DNA of 64,000 nucleotides from Scytonema millei VB511283 (GCF_000817735.3 NZ_JTJC03000003.1:372001-436000), one strand, 5' to 3'; numbered from the stretch's first letter, positions 52,174-62,510 are shown. Notes: generated by a model from the letters alone, not told the origin. Numbers and translations are program-made.

Positions 52174-53454
52174 CTACCTTGTCGCAGAGTTCCCCTTAGC
52201 TGCAATCTGCTTCTGTAATATGTCTAATGCTTTCGCATACTGCGGATCTGATGGCGTACCAACTTTGTCGCGGTTGCGCAGGAATAAAGCCTGTTTTTCT
52301 TTGTCCGTCAGGGACACTACCACATTAGGAGCAATCCCAGACTTATTGATGTCGCGCCCGTTAGGGGTAAAGTACTTCGCTATGGTTACAGCTAAGCCGG
52401 AACCATCTCCCAAGCTGCGTACCGACTGTACCAACCCTTTACCAAAAGTTTTTTCTCCAACTAAAACCGCGCGTTTGTTATCCTGTAGAGCGCCAGAAAG
52501 AATTTCACTGGCACTCGCTGAGCCATCATTCACTAGCACGACTAGAGGCTTATTTGTTAACGGTCGGTGATTAGACCTTTCAATGTCTTGTTTCCCTTGT
52601 CGGTTCTTTGTCGAAACAATTACCCCGTCATCCAGCCACATTTGAGCAATTTCTACACTCGCTAGTAACAAACCGCCAGGATTATTACGTAAATCCAAAA
52701 TGTAACCAGAGACCTGCTTCTTTTCTAAATCTTGAATCGCATCGCGCATTTCCGTAGCAGCGTTGGCACTGAATTGATTTAAGCGAATATATCCCACACC
52801 ACCTGCTGGATTATTTTGATAGCTGTAACGCACGGGATGAATTTCAATTCGCGCTCGTTTTATCCGAAAATCTTTCTGCTGTCCGTTTCGCAAAATCGTG
52901 ATTTGTACTTCTGTACCTGGTTGTCCGCGAATCAACGAGACTGCTTGATTCACGTCCATTCCCTTAGTGCTTTTACCATCGATTTTGACGATCGTATCCC
53001 TAGCAAGAATTCCAGCACTGAAAGCAGGTGTATCTTCAATTGGGGCAATTACAGTTAGTTGCTTTGTTTTCTCGTCTTGGGCGATTTGAATCCCAATTCC
53101 CGTTAGTTCTCCAGAAGTATCTACCTGCATATTCTTGAATTCTTCTGGGTCCATAAATCGGGTATATGGATCTTTGAGCTTTTCTAGCATTTGACGGACT
53201 GCTTTGTAAGCATCCTCTCGATTGGCATAAGAGCGGCTCAAGTACTCTTTGCGCACAGCTTGCCAATTGACCTTGTTGAAAGTCCCGTCCACATACTGTC
53301 GATCGATAATTTGCCAAACTTCATCGACTAATTCTTTCGGACTTTCACGAAAGAAAGCTTGAGTTTGAGAACGATCGCTAAAACTGGCAACTGCGGCAGT
53401 TGAGAGCATCACTGCCGTTGCACCCAATAGAATTCCGCGCTTATTCCCGATCAT
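52174..53454 (-). CDS. Carboxyl-terminal processing protease (S41 family)
   Basis: The 426-residue protein starts at MIGNKRGILLGATAVMLSTAAVA (53454); the first 22 residues are a signal or anchor helix. A PDZ domain follows (GELTGIGIQIAQDE..AFSAGILARDTIVKIDGKSTKGMD), then the catalytic part with Ser in VNDGSASASEILSGALQD and Lys in EKTFGKGLVQSV. CtpA-type proteases act in the lumen or periplasm; one homologue processes the D1 protein C-terminus. Which paralogue this is cannot be fixed. It is followed upstream by ispG on the same strand, so the two could be co-transcribed. Confidence 0.93.
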   Translation of the reverse strand: MIGNKRGILLGATAVMLSTAAVASFSDRSQTQAFFRESPKELVDEVWQIIDRQYVDGTFNKVNWQAVRKEYLSRSYANREDAYKAVRQMLEKLKDPYTRFMDPEEFKNMQVDTSGELTGIGIQIAQDEKTKQLTVIAPIEDTPAFSAGILARDTIVKIDGKSTKGMDVNQAVSLIRGQPGTEVQITILRNGQQKDFRIKRARIEIHPVRYSYQNNPAGGVGYIRLNQFSANAATEMRDAIQDLEKKQVSGYILDLRNNPGGLLLASVEIAQMWLDDGVIVSTKNRQGKQDIERSNHRPLTNKPLVVLVNDGSASASEILSGALQDNKRAVLVGEKTFGKGLVQSVRSLGDGSGLAVTIAKYFTPNGRDINKSGIAPNVVVSLTDKEKQALFLRNRDKVGTPSDPQYAKALDILQKQIAAKGNSATR

Positions 53455-53597
53455 ATTGACACTGCACAGCTGGAGAACAAAGCAAACCAAGTAAGCCCAA
53501 TTTAACACAGGGCGCTCAGACAGTGACCAGTTTTGACAGCGATCGATAACCGCAGCAGACAAACCTTGGTTACTGGTCACTGGTAACAGGTCACTGC

Positions 53598-54824
53598 TTA
53601 CGGATCGACCCAGCGATCGTCTGCCTTAATTAAGTTAATCAATTCTTCCACTCCTCGATCTTCAGGAACGCGCTTGATCTCTTCTCGACCGCGATAGAGA
53701 GAAATGTAACCAGGTTGCTTTCCTACATAGCCGTAGTCCGCATCCGCCATTTCCCCAGGACCATTGACAATACATCCCATAACGGCAATATCTAAACCTG
53801 TTAGGTGCTTAGTTGCCTCTCTAACTTTATGCAACACTTCCTCTAAATTAAAGAGGGTGCGTCCGCAAGAAGGACAGGCAACGTACTCTACCATTGTTTT
53901 TCGCAAACCTAAAGATTGCAGAATGCTGTAACAAACGGGAATTTCTTTTTCTGGCGCTTCTGTCAGCGATACGCGGATGGTATCGCCAATCCCTTCAGCT
54001 AATAGCGTCCCAATCCCAGCAGTAGATTTGATTCGACCGTATTCGCCATCTCCAGCTTCCGTCACGCCTAGATGCAAAGGATAGTCCATGCCTAGCTCAT
54101 TCATACGCTTAACCATCAAACGATTGGCAGCGATCATCACAGGCACTCGCGATGCTTTAAGAGAAATTACTAAGTTGCGGAAGTCCAGCGATTCGCAAAT
54201 CCGAATGAATTCCAGCGCTGACTCTACCATTCCTTCTGGGGTGTCGCCGTAGGTAAACAGCATTCTTTCTGCCAAGGAGCCGTGATTCACGCCAATCCGC
54301 ATGGCTTTACCCTGGTCGCGCAAGCAGACTACCAGTGGTTCCAAAGTTTGACGAATCTTGTCTCCAATTTCCTCGAATTCTGTTTGACTGTACTCGGTGC
54401 GATTGGATTTAGGTTTTTCAAATACGTACAAGCCGGGATTGATCCGCACTTTATCGATGTGCTTGGCAACTTCCAAGGCAATTTTCATCCCATTATGATG
54501 CACGTCAGCCACAATTGGGACTGGTTGGTAAGAGGCATACAACTTTTGTTTGATTTCTGCCAGGGCTTGAGCGTGTGCCATACTTGGTACGGTTACGCGG
54601 ACTATTTCGCAGCCAATTTCATGTAGGCGACGAATAGCAGCAACGGAACCATCTATGTCCAGGGTGTCTTCGTTGATCATGGATTGCACCACCACCGGAT
54701 GACCGCCACCAATCGTGACGTTTCCTACCTGAATCGGACGAGTCTGGCGGCGATGGATAGTAGTATCGGTGGAAAGTTCGCCAGAAGAAGATTTTACTGT
54801 AGCTGGGTTCGGGAGAGTCTGCAT
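53598..54824 (-). CDS. ispG: 4-hydroxy-3-methylbut-2-enyl diphosphate synthase
   Basis: IspG (GcpE) reduces 2-C-methyl-D-erythritol 2,4-cyclodiphosphate to HMBPP in the MEP isoprenoid pathway, with a [4Fe-4S] cluster and ferredoxin in cyanobacteria. The 408-residue protein has the TIM-barrel start [16 protein letters not shown]-like segment ([21 protein letters not shown]), [26 protein letters not shown], the cluster motif [14 protein letters not shown], and [20 protein letters not shown]. Length is standard. It is upstream of the protease gene on the same strand (about 140 bases apart). Confidence 0.97.
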   Translation of the reverse strand: MQTLPNPATVKSSSGELSTDTTIHRRQTRPIQVGNVTIGGGHPVVVQSMINEDTLDIDGSVAAIRRLHEIGCEIVRVTVPSMAHAQALAEIKQKLYASYQPVPIVADVHHNGMKIALEVAKHIDKVRINPGLYVFEKPKSNRTEYSQTEFEEIGDKIRQTLEPLVVCLRDQGKAMRIGVNHGSLAERMLFTYGDTPEGMVESALEFIRICESLDFRNLVISLKASRVPVMIAANRLMVKRMNELGMDYPLHLGVTEAGDGEYGRIKSTAGIGTLLAEGIGDTIRVSLTEAPEKEIPVCYSILQSLGLRKTMVEYVACPSCGRTLFNLEEVLHKVREATKHLTGLDIAVMGCIVNGPGEMADADYGYVGKQPGYISLYRGREEIKRVPEDRGVEELINLIKADDRWVDP

Positions 54825-54910
54825 AACCTGTTGGCTGAATTTTTGTAGCGAGATTATCAGATGAGTCTATCTGTTTCTCAGATTGCCACAAATTAGGGAC
54901 AGGGGGCTAG

Positions 54911-55030
54911 TTATCAGTTATCAGTTATCAGTAAGTGCGTGGTGCGTGGTGCGTCAACTCTCTCCCTCAGCTCCCGATCGCGCTCCCTCAGCTCTCTTTC
55001 CCCTGCTCCCTACTCCCTGCTCTCTGCTCC
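54911..55030. repeat. 7-nt repeats (CAGTTAT; CTCCCTA / CTCCCTG)
   Basis: CAGTTAT units at about 54913-54931 and CTCCCTA/CTCTCTG-type units at about 54996-55030. The latter run into the 3' end of the WecG-family gene. Confidence 0.8.
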
Positions 55031-55912
55031 CTGAGTTAATAGCTGCTTCAAAGCTAGCCAGATAAACAGGGGCATGGTGGTAGTATATCTTTTCCAGAGT
55101 CTACGTGGTTCTTGAACTAATCTGTAAAACCACTCCAAACCAAAGTTTCTCATCCACAAGGGAGCGCGTTTGTGAATTCCTGCATACACTGGAAATACTC
55201 CGCCTACACCGATCGTGACGGCATGGATTTTGCCTTTATGTCGATCCATCCAATATTCTTGCTTCGGACATCCTAGAGCGACTAACACAATTCCAGCTCC
55301 ACTATCATGGATTTTTTGAATGACCGCCGCATCCTCTGCTTTTGTAAGCGGACGGAATGGTAATGGCTCCATTCCGGCAATTTCTAAAGCGGGAAAGTCA
55401 CCCTCTAAGCGCTTTCGCATCTGTTCTAATATGGAGGCTTCCGAACCAAGAAAAAAGACTTTTATCCGACGCTGGGGAGCCTGTTGACAAATAGATAACA
55501 TGATGTCTAGCCCAGCAACGCGATTCTGATGCTGCGCGCCCATTAGTTTCATCATCCATACTAAGGGCATACCATCAGGAGTGACTAAATCTGCACGAGC
55601 TAACACTGCATAAAATTCTGGATGCCAGTAGGCTTCTGTCAGCATATGGACATTCGCCACACACACAAATCGGCTAGAACGGCTGCTAGCCCACTCCAAT
55701 ATCATGTCTATTTGGCGATCGAAAGGTGCTACCGTGACTGGTGAGCCAATCACACAAATTCTGATTTGAGGAATTTCAGCCGGAATAACTTCTAACTCCA
55801 ATTTATTTACTGGAGTATGAAACGATTGAGCGATCGCTAGACCGGAGAAATCCGATGTTATTTGTTGGATTAACTCCACTGTTTCTACTTTATTTGTTGT
55901 ATCAAATCTCAT
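55010..55912 (-). CDS. WecG/TagA/CpsF family glycosyltransferase
   Basis: The 300-residue protein belongs to GT26. Its marks are CVANVHMLTEAYWHPEFYAVLARADLVTPDGMPLVWMMKLMG, RVAGLDIML, FFLGSEASILEQM, and LVALGCPKQEYWMDRHKGKI. These enzymes add a sugar (N-acetylmannosamine or its uronate in known cases) to a lipid-linked acceptor. It lies downstream of the exopolysaccharide operon, with a gap of about 545 bases. The last residues TQGAESRE are translated GGGAGCA-type repeat. Confidence 0.9.
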   Translation of the reverse strand: MRFDTTNKVETVELIQQITSDFSGLAIAQSFHTPVNKLELEVIPAEIPQIRICVIGSPVTVAPFDRQIDMILEWASSRSSRFVCVANVHMLTEAYWHPEFYAVLARADLVTPDGMPLVWMMKLMGAQHQNRVAGLDIMLSICQQAPQRRIKVFFLGSEASILEQMRKRLEGDFPALEIAGMEPLPFRPLTKAEDAAVIQKIHDSGAGIVLVALGCPKQEYWMDRHKGKIHAVTIGVGGVFPVYAGIHKRAPLWMRNFGLEWFYRLVQEPRRLWKRYTTTMPLFIWLALKQLLTQGAESRE

Positions 55913-56457
55913 TTCCCTGAACTCTTCACTTGAGTCATTGCCATGAATGACAGTATAGTTTGAAAGTAATTTATAGTATTGCTAATCATTGATTATTTGC
56001 GCTTTTAACGATAAAAGAAAAATTGCAAATTCCTCAAAACTCTAGTTTTTACTAGAAAGACTTTAGAGGAATCTTAATTTTCTTGCTATTGTTTTGACGA
56101 CTCATGATTTATTTGATTAAATTCAATCTGTATGGTAAATGAGCCATAGAAGTGATGACGAAACTATAAATATTATCTGTTAAACATGAATCAACAGAGA
56201 TAACAGCACCTATAGATTTGAGAGATTGCTACACGTTTTCTCAAAGTACGGTGGGATTGATGAAACCTACCCTGAAACTTATCTATATGTCTAAATTTAT
56301 ACCAAAGCTTACTGACAAGCAATAGTAGTTCAGCAACTTCATTAAAAAATAATAATTGCTCAGTCATGGTACGATCGCTACCCAGCTATAGTAGCAGATT
56401 TGCTTCTATTTAATAACTCGTAAATTGCTCGATCGCAAAACTCTGAAAATACAGAAG
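55913..56457. other. Gene-free region between the polymerase-like and WecG-family genes
   Basis: About 545 bases of AT-rich DNA without a supportable gene or structure. It probably holds the promoter of the WecG-family gene. Confidence 0.55.
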
Positions 56458-57759
56458 TTATGAAATCCGTCTCAAGCGATTGATTTGCCATTGCAGACCG
56501 ATAAGAGTAGCCATAAAGAGCATGTAGCCAGGTTCTTCTATTTGAGTGAAAATCAACCCAAAAACAAATATAGTTAGGAGAAAAAACCGAGAAATATCGT
56601 CCGAACACAGCCTGTACCAAACAAGAAACGCAAGATAAAAATAAGCTCCTAACCCTAGCAGACCCAAATCTCCCCAAATTCCTGCCCAACCAAAAAACGG
56701 CGAAAACATGCTAGATTTATCGCCAAACCAGCTTGCTCCTACCGCACTCCATACAGCTTCGCTAACAGAAAGTTGAGTTGCCCCTAGAGGTGAGAGCAGA
56801 TCCCAATAATCACGCAGCATCCATCCTCCTAAACGTCCGATCGTATGACCAGGACCAAGCCCCAGTAAGGGGTTGAGCGGTGAATGATAGAAAGAAGAAA
56901 TAATTGAGAATCCTACGAGTTTAAGCTTCATCCCCTCTAAAGTCATATCGACGCTCCAGGCGAGAAACCCATTATTTGCCAACCAAACTGCGAGAAATAC
57001 AGCTAAAATTGCTCCAATTGAGTATTTTACAAATTCTGTAATATCTTTTAATTTAGTGCAAAAAAGAAGTACGAGAGCAACTAAAAATACTGCTAGAACT
57101 TGTTTGGCATCTGATACTAATACGTGAACAATAGTAGCAAGAAATACAGATACTCGCAGCCAAAGTGGACGTTCTTTAGCAATACATAAATAGTACGTAC
57201 CAAATGTCAATGAAACTGAAGCACCAACAACATGACCAGAACCTTGGTTTAAAAAAACTCCTTTAATATTGTCTTCTAAACCTTCCTGAAGATGTAAGTT
57301 GAGAACAAAGCGCTGGGACAAAGCAAGCAGGAGATTTATAAAGCCAAAACGCACTAACCAACAGTGCAGTTTTTCTGTACTAGTTAGAGACAGGGGAATG
57401 CAGGCGATCGCGACTAGAAGTAAGTACGGCTCGGTCAGCATTAAATAATTGAGAACTACATTAATTAATCCAGCATTATTAAGTAGTCCACTAGCACACA
57501 TTAAGACGAAAAATATTAATAATCCTAAGAGAATTTCCTGGACGATGGTAAGTTGACGCTGGTTTTTAGAGCGAGCTTTGACAAGAGCAATGCCACAGGC
57601 AAGTGGAACTGTAGCAAAGTGTAAAAAATTAATTGCTGCGGGTACTCCTAATGCCTCGATGATACGGGCAAAATAAGCAGTAGCAAATGCCAATAGTACA
57701 ATTGTGGAACTTTTAATGAATCCCTTGCGTTGTTGCTGACACGCCGCCTCTACGTTCAT
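56458..57759 (-). CDS. Polymerase-like polytopic membrane protein (Wzy/O-antigen ligase type)
   Basis: The 433-residue protein starts at ATG 57759 with the ribosome site AGAGGTGG upstream. It has about 10-12 membrane helices and a large periplasmic loop near residues 270-350 (SIISSFYHSPLNPLLGLGPGHTIGRLGGWMLRDYWDLL). The G-x-GPG-H segment is typical of O-antigen/exopolysaccharide polymerases. It follows four GT4 genes on the same strand, so it is probably the polymerase of that locus. Confidence 0.7.
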   Translation of the reverse strand: MNVEAACQQQRKGFIKSSTIVLLAFATAYFARIIEALGVPAAINFLHFATVPLACGIALVKARSKNQRQLTIVQEILLGLLIFFVLMCASGLLNNAGLINVVLNYLMLTEPYLLLVAIACIPLSLTSTEKLHCWLVRFGFINLLLALSQRFVLNLHLQEGLEDNIKGVFLNQGSGHVVGASVSLTFGTYYLCIAKERPLWLRVSVFLATIVHVLVSDAKQVLAVFLVALVLLFCTKLKDITEFVKYSIGAILAVFLAVWLANNGFLAWSVDMTLEGMKLKLVGFSIISSFYHSPLNPLLGLGPGHTIGRLGGWMLRDYWDLLSPLGATQLSVSEAVWSAVGASWFGDKSSMFSPFFGWAGIWGDLGLLGLGAYFYLAFLVWYRLCSDDISRFFLLTIFVFGLIFTQIEEPGYMLFMATLIGLQWQINRLRRIS

Positions 57760-57813
57760 CGATCCACCTCTAGATACAAGCACCAGAGCGGGCTGTATGC
57801 CGCTACGTGTAAG

Positions 57814-58977
57814 TTAGGCATGAGGAGCTAATGTATAAATTTCCATCATGCGGCGATAGTTTTCCTCCGCAGTGTACTTAGCCTCAAATTCAGCCCTAGC
57901 TGCTCGGCGCATCTGCATCAGTTCTTCTGGATGTGATAAAGCCCACTCTACCTGCTCGACAAGGTCTTGGGTGTTACCTGGAAGAAAATGAAGTCCGGTT
58001 TGCCCAGGCGTAACTAACTCGGCGATCGCACCAATTGCTGAAGCTACGACAGGAGTTCCCTTAGCAAAAGCCTCGATCGCAACTCTGCCAAAAGTCTCGT
58101 ACCATTCAGAAGGAAAAATCAGCAAGGCAGCTTCTCCCATTAACTCGTAGACTTCTTCCAACGGTCTGCGTCCTAGCCACTCTACTCCTGGTATGCGCTT
58201 TGTTGCCTCAACAACTTGAGGTGCTAACGGTCCATCGCCAACAATTTTCAAAGGGATTTTTCCACCCAATTGTTCCCAAGCAGCTAGTAGTGTCCCTAAA
58301 CCTTTTTCTGGCGAAAGCCGCCCGACAAAAATGGCGTATCCACCACGTCCTGTTCCTGGTGCGGGAGCGGGATGTAGAAAATTAGTTTTAAATAGAATTT
58401 TGTTCTCCGGTAAGCCACCTTGAACGAATTTCTGCAAAGCGAAATGGCTATACGCTACGAATACGTTTACTGTTTTTGTCCAAGTACACATCATTGAGTG
58501 CAAGTTTACCATTGCTGCTACGACTCCACTTGCTGTTTGACTATCTCGGTAGCAACCGCGAATGATGCCAGGTATAGAACCGCATTTACCCAAACAGTCT
58601 TCGCAGATTTTGCCATCGCGAAAAAACAGAGCATTGGGGCATAAGAGACGATAGTTGTGCAAAGTTTGGACGACTGGTACACCCTCATCCTTCATGGCGT
58701 GATACGCGGCTGGGGAAATCAGAGGAAATGTGTTATGGAAATGAGCAACCTCCGGTCGTTCCTGGCGGACGATCGCCCGGAGATCGCGGTATACATCATT
58801 ATTCCAGATTGTTTTTTTCGCCAGAGTCAGAGGATTCATTCCCTCAACGCGATCGTTATGAATCGTGTAGCGATGTACTTGATGACCGCGCGTTTCTAAA
58901 AGAGCCGATTCGGTAGCAAAGATTTGTTCTTCACCACCGGGTTGTTGGTAATAGTTATGAACTGTGAGAATACGCAT
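57814..58977 (-). CDS. Family-4 glycosyltransferase (fourth of four)
   Basis: The 387-residue GT-B protein begins RILTVHNYYQQPGGEEQIFATE, with the CxxC-type pair ICEDCLGKCG in an insert, and ends with the GT4 motif FPSEWYETFGRVAIEAFAKGTPVVASAIGAIAELV (the E-x7-E pattern). It uses a nucleotide-sugar donor; acceptor unknown. Its start overlaps the end of the preceding GT4 gene by 23 bases. Confidence 0.93.
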   Translation of the reverse strand: MRILTVHNYYQQPGGEEQIFATESALLETRGHQVHRYTIHNDRVEGMNPLTLAKKTIWNNDVYRDLRAIVRQERPEVAHFHNTFPLISPAAYHAMKDEGVPVVQTLHNYRLLCPNALFFRDGKICEDCLGKCGSIPGIIRGCYRDSQTASGVVAAMVNLHSMMCTWTKTVNVFVAYSHFALQKFVQGGLPENKILFKTNFLHPAPAPGTGRGGYAIFVGRLSPEKGLGTLLAAWEQLGGKIPLKIVGDGPLAPQVVEATKRIPGVEWLGRRPLEEVYELMGEAALLIFPSEWYETFGRVAIEAFAKGTPVVASAIGAIAELVTPGQTGLHFLPGNTQDLVEQVEWALSHPEELMQMRRAARAEFEAKYTAEENYRRMMEIYTLAPHA

Positions 58978-60214
58978 GAGGAATCGTTTGTCGATTGAGA
59001 ATGTTGTCGTAGCACTGAACTAATTGCTGACCCTTATTTGCCCAGTTGAACAGCTCGTTTGCCCTCTTCTGTCCTGCCTTGCCCAATTCGGCACTCAGTT
59101 CAGCGTCGTTTGCCAGACGAGACATAGCATCAGCAATACCTGTGACAGCTTGCTGAGGTTCGATTGCGGGGACTTTAAAACCTGTTGCCTCGGTGACCTG
59201 AACCGCTGGTCCACCTAAATCGAGACAGACAACCGGACAACCTGCTGCCATTGCTTCTAAGCAGACAAATCCTCCAGATTCGTGCAAACTAGGATGAACC
59301 AATGCCCTTGCATCTGCCATCATTTGCCAGATGCGATCGCGGGACATCTCAGGGCAGAACTTGACTTGAGAGATAATTCCTAGCTCTTGGGCGAGGATTT
59401 GTAACCGTTTCCGTTCGGGTCCGTCTCCCACAATCCAATATTCGGTATCAGAGGGTAAATCTGCTTGAGCAAAAGCACGTAGTCCCAGGTGAAAACCCTT
59501 CCAATGCAACAGTCTGCCAATAGAAATAAACCTGACTGGGCGATCGCTAGAAATGCAATTCTGACTCAAACGGGCGATCTCTTCTGGGAGTAAGGCAACT
59601 TGGGAAAGTACTTTGACGTTTTTCGCTCCCATTTGAGAGAGTTGCCGCGCCGTGTCCTCAGTAGTTGCCCAAGCTAAGACAGAGCGTCTTGCTGTCAGGC
59701 GAGCAAACGGATCGAGTTCTCCTAAACGACGCGAGAAATCACGCAGTATTTCGTAAACTTTGCCTTGCCAGCTAAAGTCTTGCCAAAAAGCCTTTGGTGC
59801 AGATTCACCGCCGCCCACAGGACCCCAAATGAAGGGAACTGGCAGCAGAGAGAGGAAACTAGGACTAGAGTATTTAACAAAAGTGACGTGCTGAATTAAG
59901 TCGAAGCCAATTTGACGATGCAGTTGACGGGCAACAAAATAAGCTTGAATCTGCCAGAGATAGTAGTGGATTTGAAATGCTCCATTGCCCCATTTCCAAC
60001 CGCCACCCCAGATTGGCAAGGTGAAATAGAGAAAATTCAGGTTGGGGATTGGATGACGGGCTAGCTCTGCCTCAATTGCCTTGCGACCGTCATCAGGTCG
60101 AGTTAGTACCCAAACTTGATGGTATTTGGCAACCTCTCGAACTGTGTTCCAGCCTACCCCTAATTCAGTTCCTCGACCTGGTTCGCAGGCATAGGCAGAC
60201 AATAGAATCTTCAT
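58955..60214 (-). CDS. Family-4 glycosyltransferase (third of four)
   Basis: The 419-residue protein starts at ATG 60214; a GTG lies two codons upstream. It begins KILLSAYACEPGRGTELGVGWN, and the C-terminal GT4 motif is HPSLHESGGFVCLEAMAAGCPVVCLDLGGPAVQV, with the donor-site VRFISIGRLLHWKGFHLGL. The ATG overlaps the TGA of the gene before (ATGA), which indicates translational coupling. Confidence 0.93.
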   Translation of the reverse strand: MKILLSAYACEPGRGTELGVGWNTVREVAKYHQVWVLTRPDDGRKAIEAELARHPIPNLNFLYFTLPIWGGGWKWGNGAFQIHYYLWQIQAYFVARQLHRQIGFDLIQHVTFVKYSSPSFLSLLPVPFIWGPVGGGESAPKAFWQDFSWQGKVYEILRDFSRRLGELDPFARLTARRSVLAWATTEDTARQLSQMGAKNVKVLSQVALLPEEIARLSQNCISSDRPVRFISIGRLLHWKGFHLGLRAFAQADLPSDTEYWIVGDGPERKRLQILAQELGIISQVKFCPEMSRDRIWQMMADARALVHPSLHESGGFVCLEAMAAGCPVVCLDLGGPAVQVTEATGFKVPAIEPQQAVTGIADAMSRLANDAELSAELGKAGQKRANELFNWANKGQQLVQCYDNILNRQTIPHAYSHSS

Positions 60215-61359
60215 CGACACAGTACCTCTTGGCGAACTAACCCAGTAGTAGAGAAATCTAAATATTGCTGAGCGATTTTTAGATACTGAAAGTCTCGCGC
60301 CCGTTTACGTGCCTGGGTTTGATAATGCTGCTTGAGGCTGGGGTTGCTGAGAATTTGCAAAATTCCTGTTGCCAGTGCTTCTGGATCTCCAGCAGCTACC
60401 ATCATTCCGTGCTTGCCATATTCGATCAAATCCTTCGAGCCACCTGGGGCATCGTTGACAACAACAGCCGCACCACAAGCCATTGCTTCTTGTAAAGCGA
60501 TCGGGCAACCTTCCCAAGCTGATGCGAGTACGAATACGTCACAGGCAGACATGTATCTGTAAGGGTTGCGATCGTATCCCGGCATCGCCACGCAATCTTC
60601 GATTTGGAGTTCGTAGCACAGGGTTTCTAGTTGCGATCGCAAGGGTCCTTCACCCAAAATCAACAGTCTGGCAGGCTGAATCTTGACAACGCGGGCAAAA
60701 GCACGTAGCAATACATCGAGTTGTTTTTGCTTGGCTAGACGAGCTACGGTAACGATGGTTGGTGTTTCCGAGTCTAAAAACCAGGGGTGATCGGTTGGTT
60801 TTTTCGCTAGTTGTTGCACGCGATCGAGGTCGATGGGGTTGAAAATCACCCGCATCGGAATGCGCGGTGGTACTTTAATAGTTTCAACTAAGTCAGCGAT
60901 CGTATCTTGAGAAACGGCAATTAAGCCATCACCATAGGGATACGTGTACCGCATTAGCGTTGGTAGAGATTGCAAATGCAGTTTATCTTGATGCTCGATG
61001 CCTGTTTCTAAGCTAATAATATTGTGTTCGCCAATAATAATTTTGCTATCAATTCCTGATAAGTACCTTGCCCAAATTGCCGTAACATTAAAATACCAAG
61101 GCATTGGAAAGATAACATCTGGTTTACTTTGTTTAAGATAGCGAATAGTTGGTAGTAGAGAAAAAGCCGTGCGTCGAGTATTAAGAGTAACTATATTAAT
61201 GTCTGGATATTGGTCTTTTTCTGCTTGAGTTGCTTTTAAAACCACAAACTCACAATCGATTCCTAACTCCTGAAAGCCGCGAGAGAGGGCAGTTCCTAAA
61301 CTAGTGAACGCACCACCTCCAATGTCATGCGTCAGGATAGCAACTTTTTTCATAGTCAT
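60211..61359 (-). CDS. Family-4 glycosyltransferase (second of four)
   Basis: The frame is open to a TTG at 61368 that overlaps the stop of the previous gene; ATG codons at 61359 and 61353 (MKKVAILTHDIGGGAFTS) are better starts. GT4 marks are TIVTVARLAKQKQLDVLLRAFARV and FVLASAWEGCPIALQEAMACGAAVVVNDAPGGSKDLI. An insert with IIGEHNIISLETGIEHQDK resembles GT4 enzymes of capsule loci. Acceptor unknown. Confidence 0.9.
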   Translation of the reverse strand: MTMKKVAILTHDIGGGAFTSLGTALSRGFQELGIDCEFVVLKATQAEKDQYPDINIVTLNTRRTAFSLLPTIRYLKQSKPDVIFPMPWYFNVTAIWARYLSGIDSKIIIGEHNIISLETGIEHQDKLHLQSLPTLMRYTYPYGDGLIAVSQDTIADLVETIKVPPRIPMRVIFNPIDLDRVQQLAKKPTDHPWFLDSETPTIVTVARLAKQKQLDVLLRAFARVVKIQPARLLILGEGPLRSQLETLCYELQIEDCVAMPGYDRNPYRYMSACDVFVLASAWEGCPIALQEAMACGAAVVVNDAPGGSKDLIEYGKHGMMVAAGDPEALATGILQILSNPSLKQHYQTQARKRARDFQYLKIAQQYLDFSTTGLVRQEVLCR

Positions 61360-61364
61360 AAATT

Positions 61365-62510
61365 TCAATTATTTAAAACTAAATTGGTCACCTGAGCTAA
61401 GCATTTTGATGCTGCTTCTGGAGTATATTGAGACATGATTTGTTGCGATTTTTTACCCATGTTCTCGATCGCAGTCGGGCGATCGATAAACTGACGCATA
61501 AGTTCGGCTAGTTTTTCCGGCTGATTGGGGTCAAATACATAGCCATTCTCACCATTCACTATGAGTTCTGACGTTCCCGCACCTGTGGAACATAAAACTG
61601 GTTTACCTAGTAGCATTGCCTCTAGTACCACTACGCCCCATGTATCTTCTAGAGTCGGTAGAACGAAGACATCAGCATTACGAAAATAAGCACTGATGAG
61701 GTTGTAATCTACTCTACCTACCCACTGTATGCAGTCAGTCAGATGATACTCTTGAGCGAATTTTTCTAGTTCTTCTTGTTGCGATCCATTGCCTACAACT
61801 TGTAATGTGTATTCTCGATATCCTTGTTGGTGAAGAATCTTGCAGGCTTCTAGCAGTATCTGCAAGCCTTTTCTGGGAATAATATGCCCGACGAAAAGAA
61901 AAACTGGTCGCTGGAGTTGAGAATTATCTAACTCAATATTTTCTTGAATTGCTAAGGTTTTGGTATCGGGAATTTCGTAAGGCTGAACGAAAACGCGGCT
62001 GTCTTTAGCGTTAAGAATATCTACTAAATACGCTTTTCCAGCATGACTGTTGGTAATGCAAGCATCAGCAAGCTTGACCATTAGTCGTCGAATTAATAAA
62101 CGTAATGCTGAATTGCGATAGTCTACACCAGGCGAACTACCTTCATAGGCAATGATGACTCGCCACCAACAAAGCGGTTTTAATAGAAGTGCCAGAATGG
62201 TCCAAATGCCAAAAGAACTAGAAAAGATGGCATGAGGTCTAAGCCGCAGCAAGTGGAAAATAATCCTGGGAGACAGATATGTAAAATTAGAGCCATAACC
62301 TGTCGTCTCTCGCGCCGTTTCTAGCACCTGAAATTTGCCGACAACTTCTACTACAAATGAGTTCTCGAACCCTCGTGCAAACCCAGGAAAAAGTCCGGTA
62401 AATACTTTTGTTTGAGGAAATATCTGGGTAAATTGACCGATTGCTGGCTGCCAATAAAACCACGCAACAGGTAACAACCACGCAATACGAAAATTCTGAT
62501 TACGATCCAC
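61365..62510 (-). CDS. Family-4 glycosyltransferase (first of four)
   Basis: The 381-residue protein is read from GTG 62510 with AGGTGG directly in front. It has an N-terminal GT-B half with PRIIFHLLRLRPHAIFSSSFGIWT, and the C-terminal RPVFLFVGHIIPRKGLQILLEACKIL and VFVLPTLEDTWGVVVLEAMLLGKPVLCSTGAGTSELI. It is the first gene of the leftward operon. The next gene starts at or just after its stop. Confidence 0.9.
   Translation of the reverse strand: MDRNQNFRIAWLLPVAWFYWQPAIGQFTQIFPQTKVFTGLFPGFARGFENSFVVEVVGKFQVLETARETTGYGSNFTYLSPRIIFHLLRLRPHAIFSSSFGIWTILALLLKPLCWWRVIIAYEGSSPGVDYRNSALRLLIRRLMVKLADACITNSHAGKAYLVDILNAKDSRVFVQPYEIPDTKTLAIQENIELDNSQLQRPVFLFVGHIIPRKGLQILLEACKILHQQGYREYTLQVVGNGSQQEELEKFAQEYHLTDCIQWVGRVDYNLISAYFRNADVFVLPTLEDTWGVVVLEAMLLGKPVLCSTGAGTSELIVNGENGYVFDPNQPEKLAELMRQFIDRPTAIENMGKKSQQIMSQYTPEAASKCLAQVTNLVLNN

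Noticed and set aside
56378-56689. Minus-strand 103-codon ORF at the end of the polymerase-like gene
   Set aside because: It is in another frame over the polymerase-like coding region and has no protein-like pattern.
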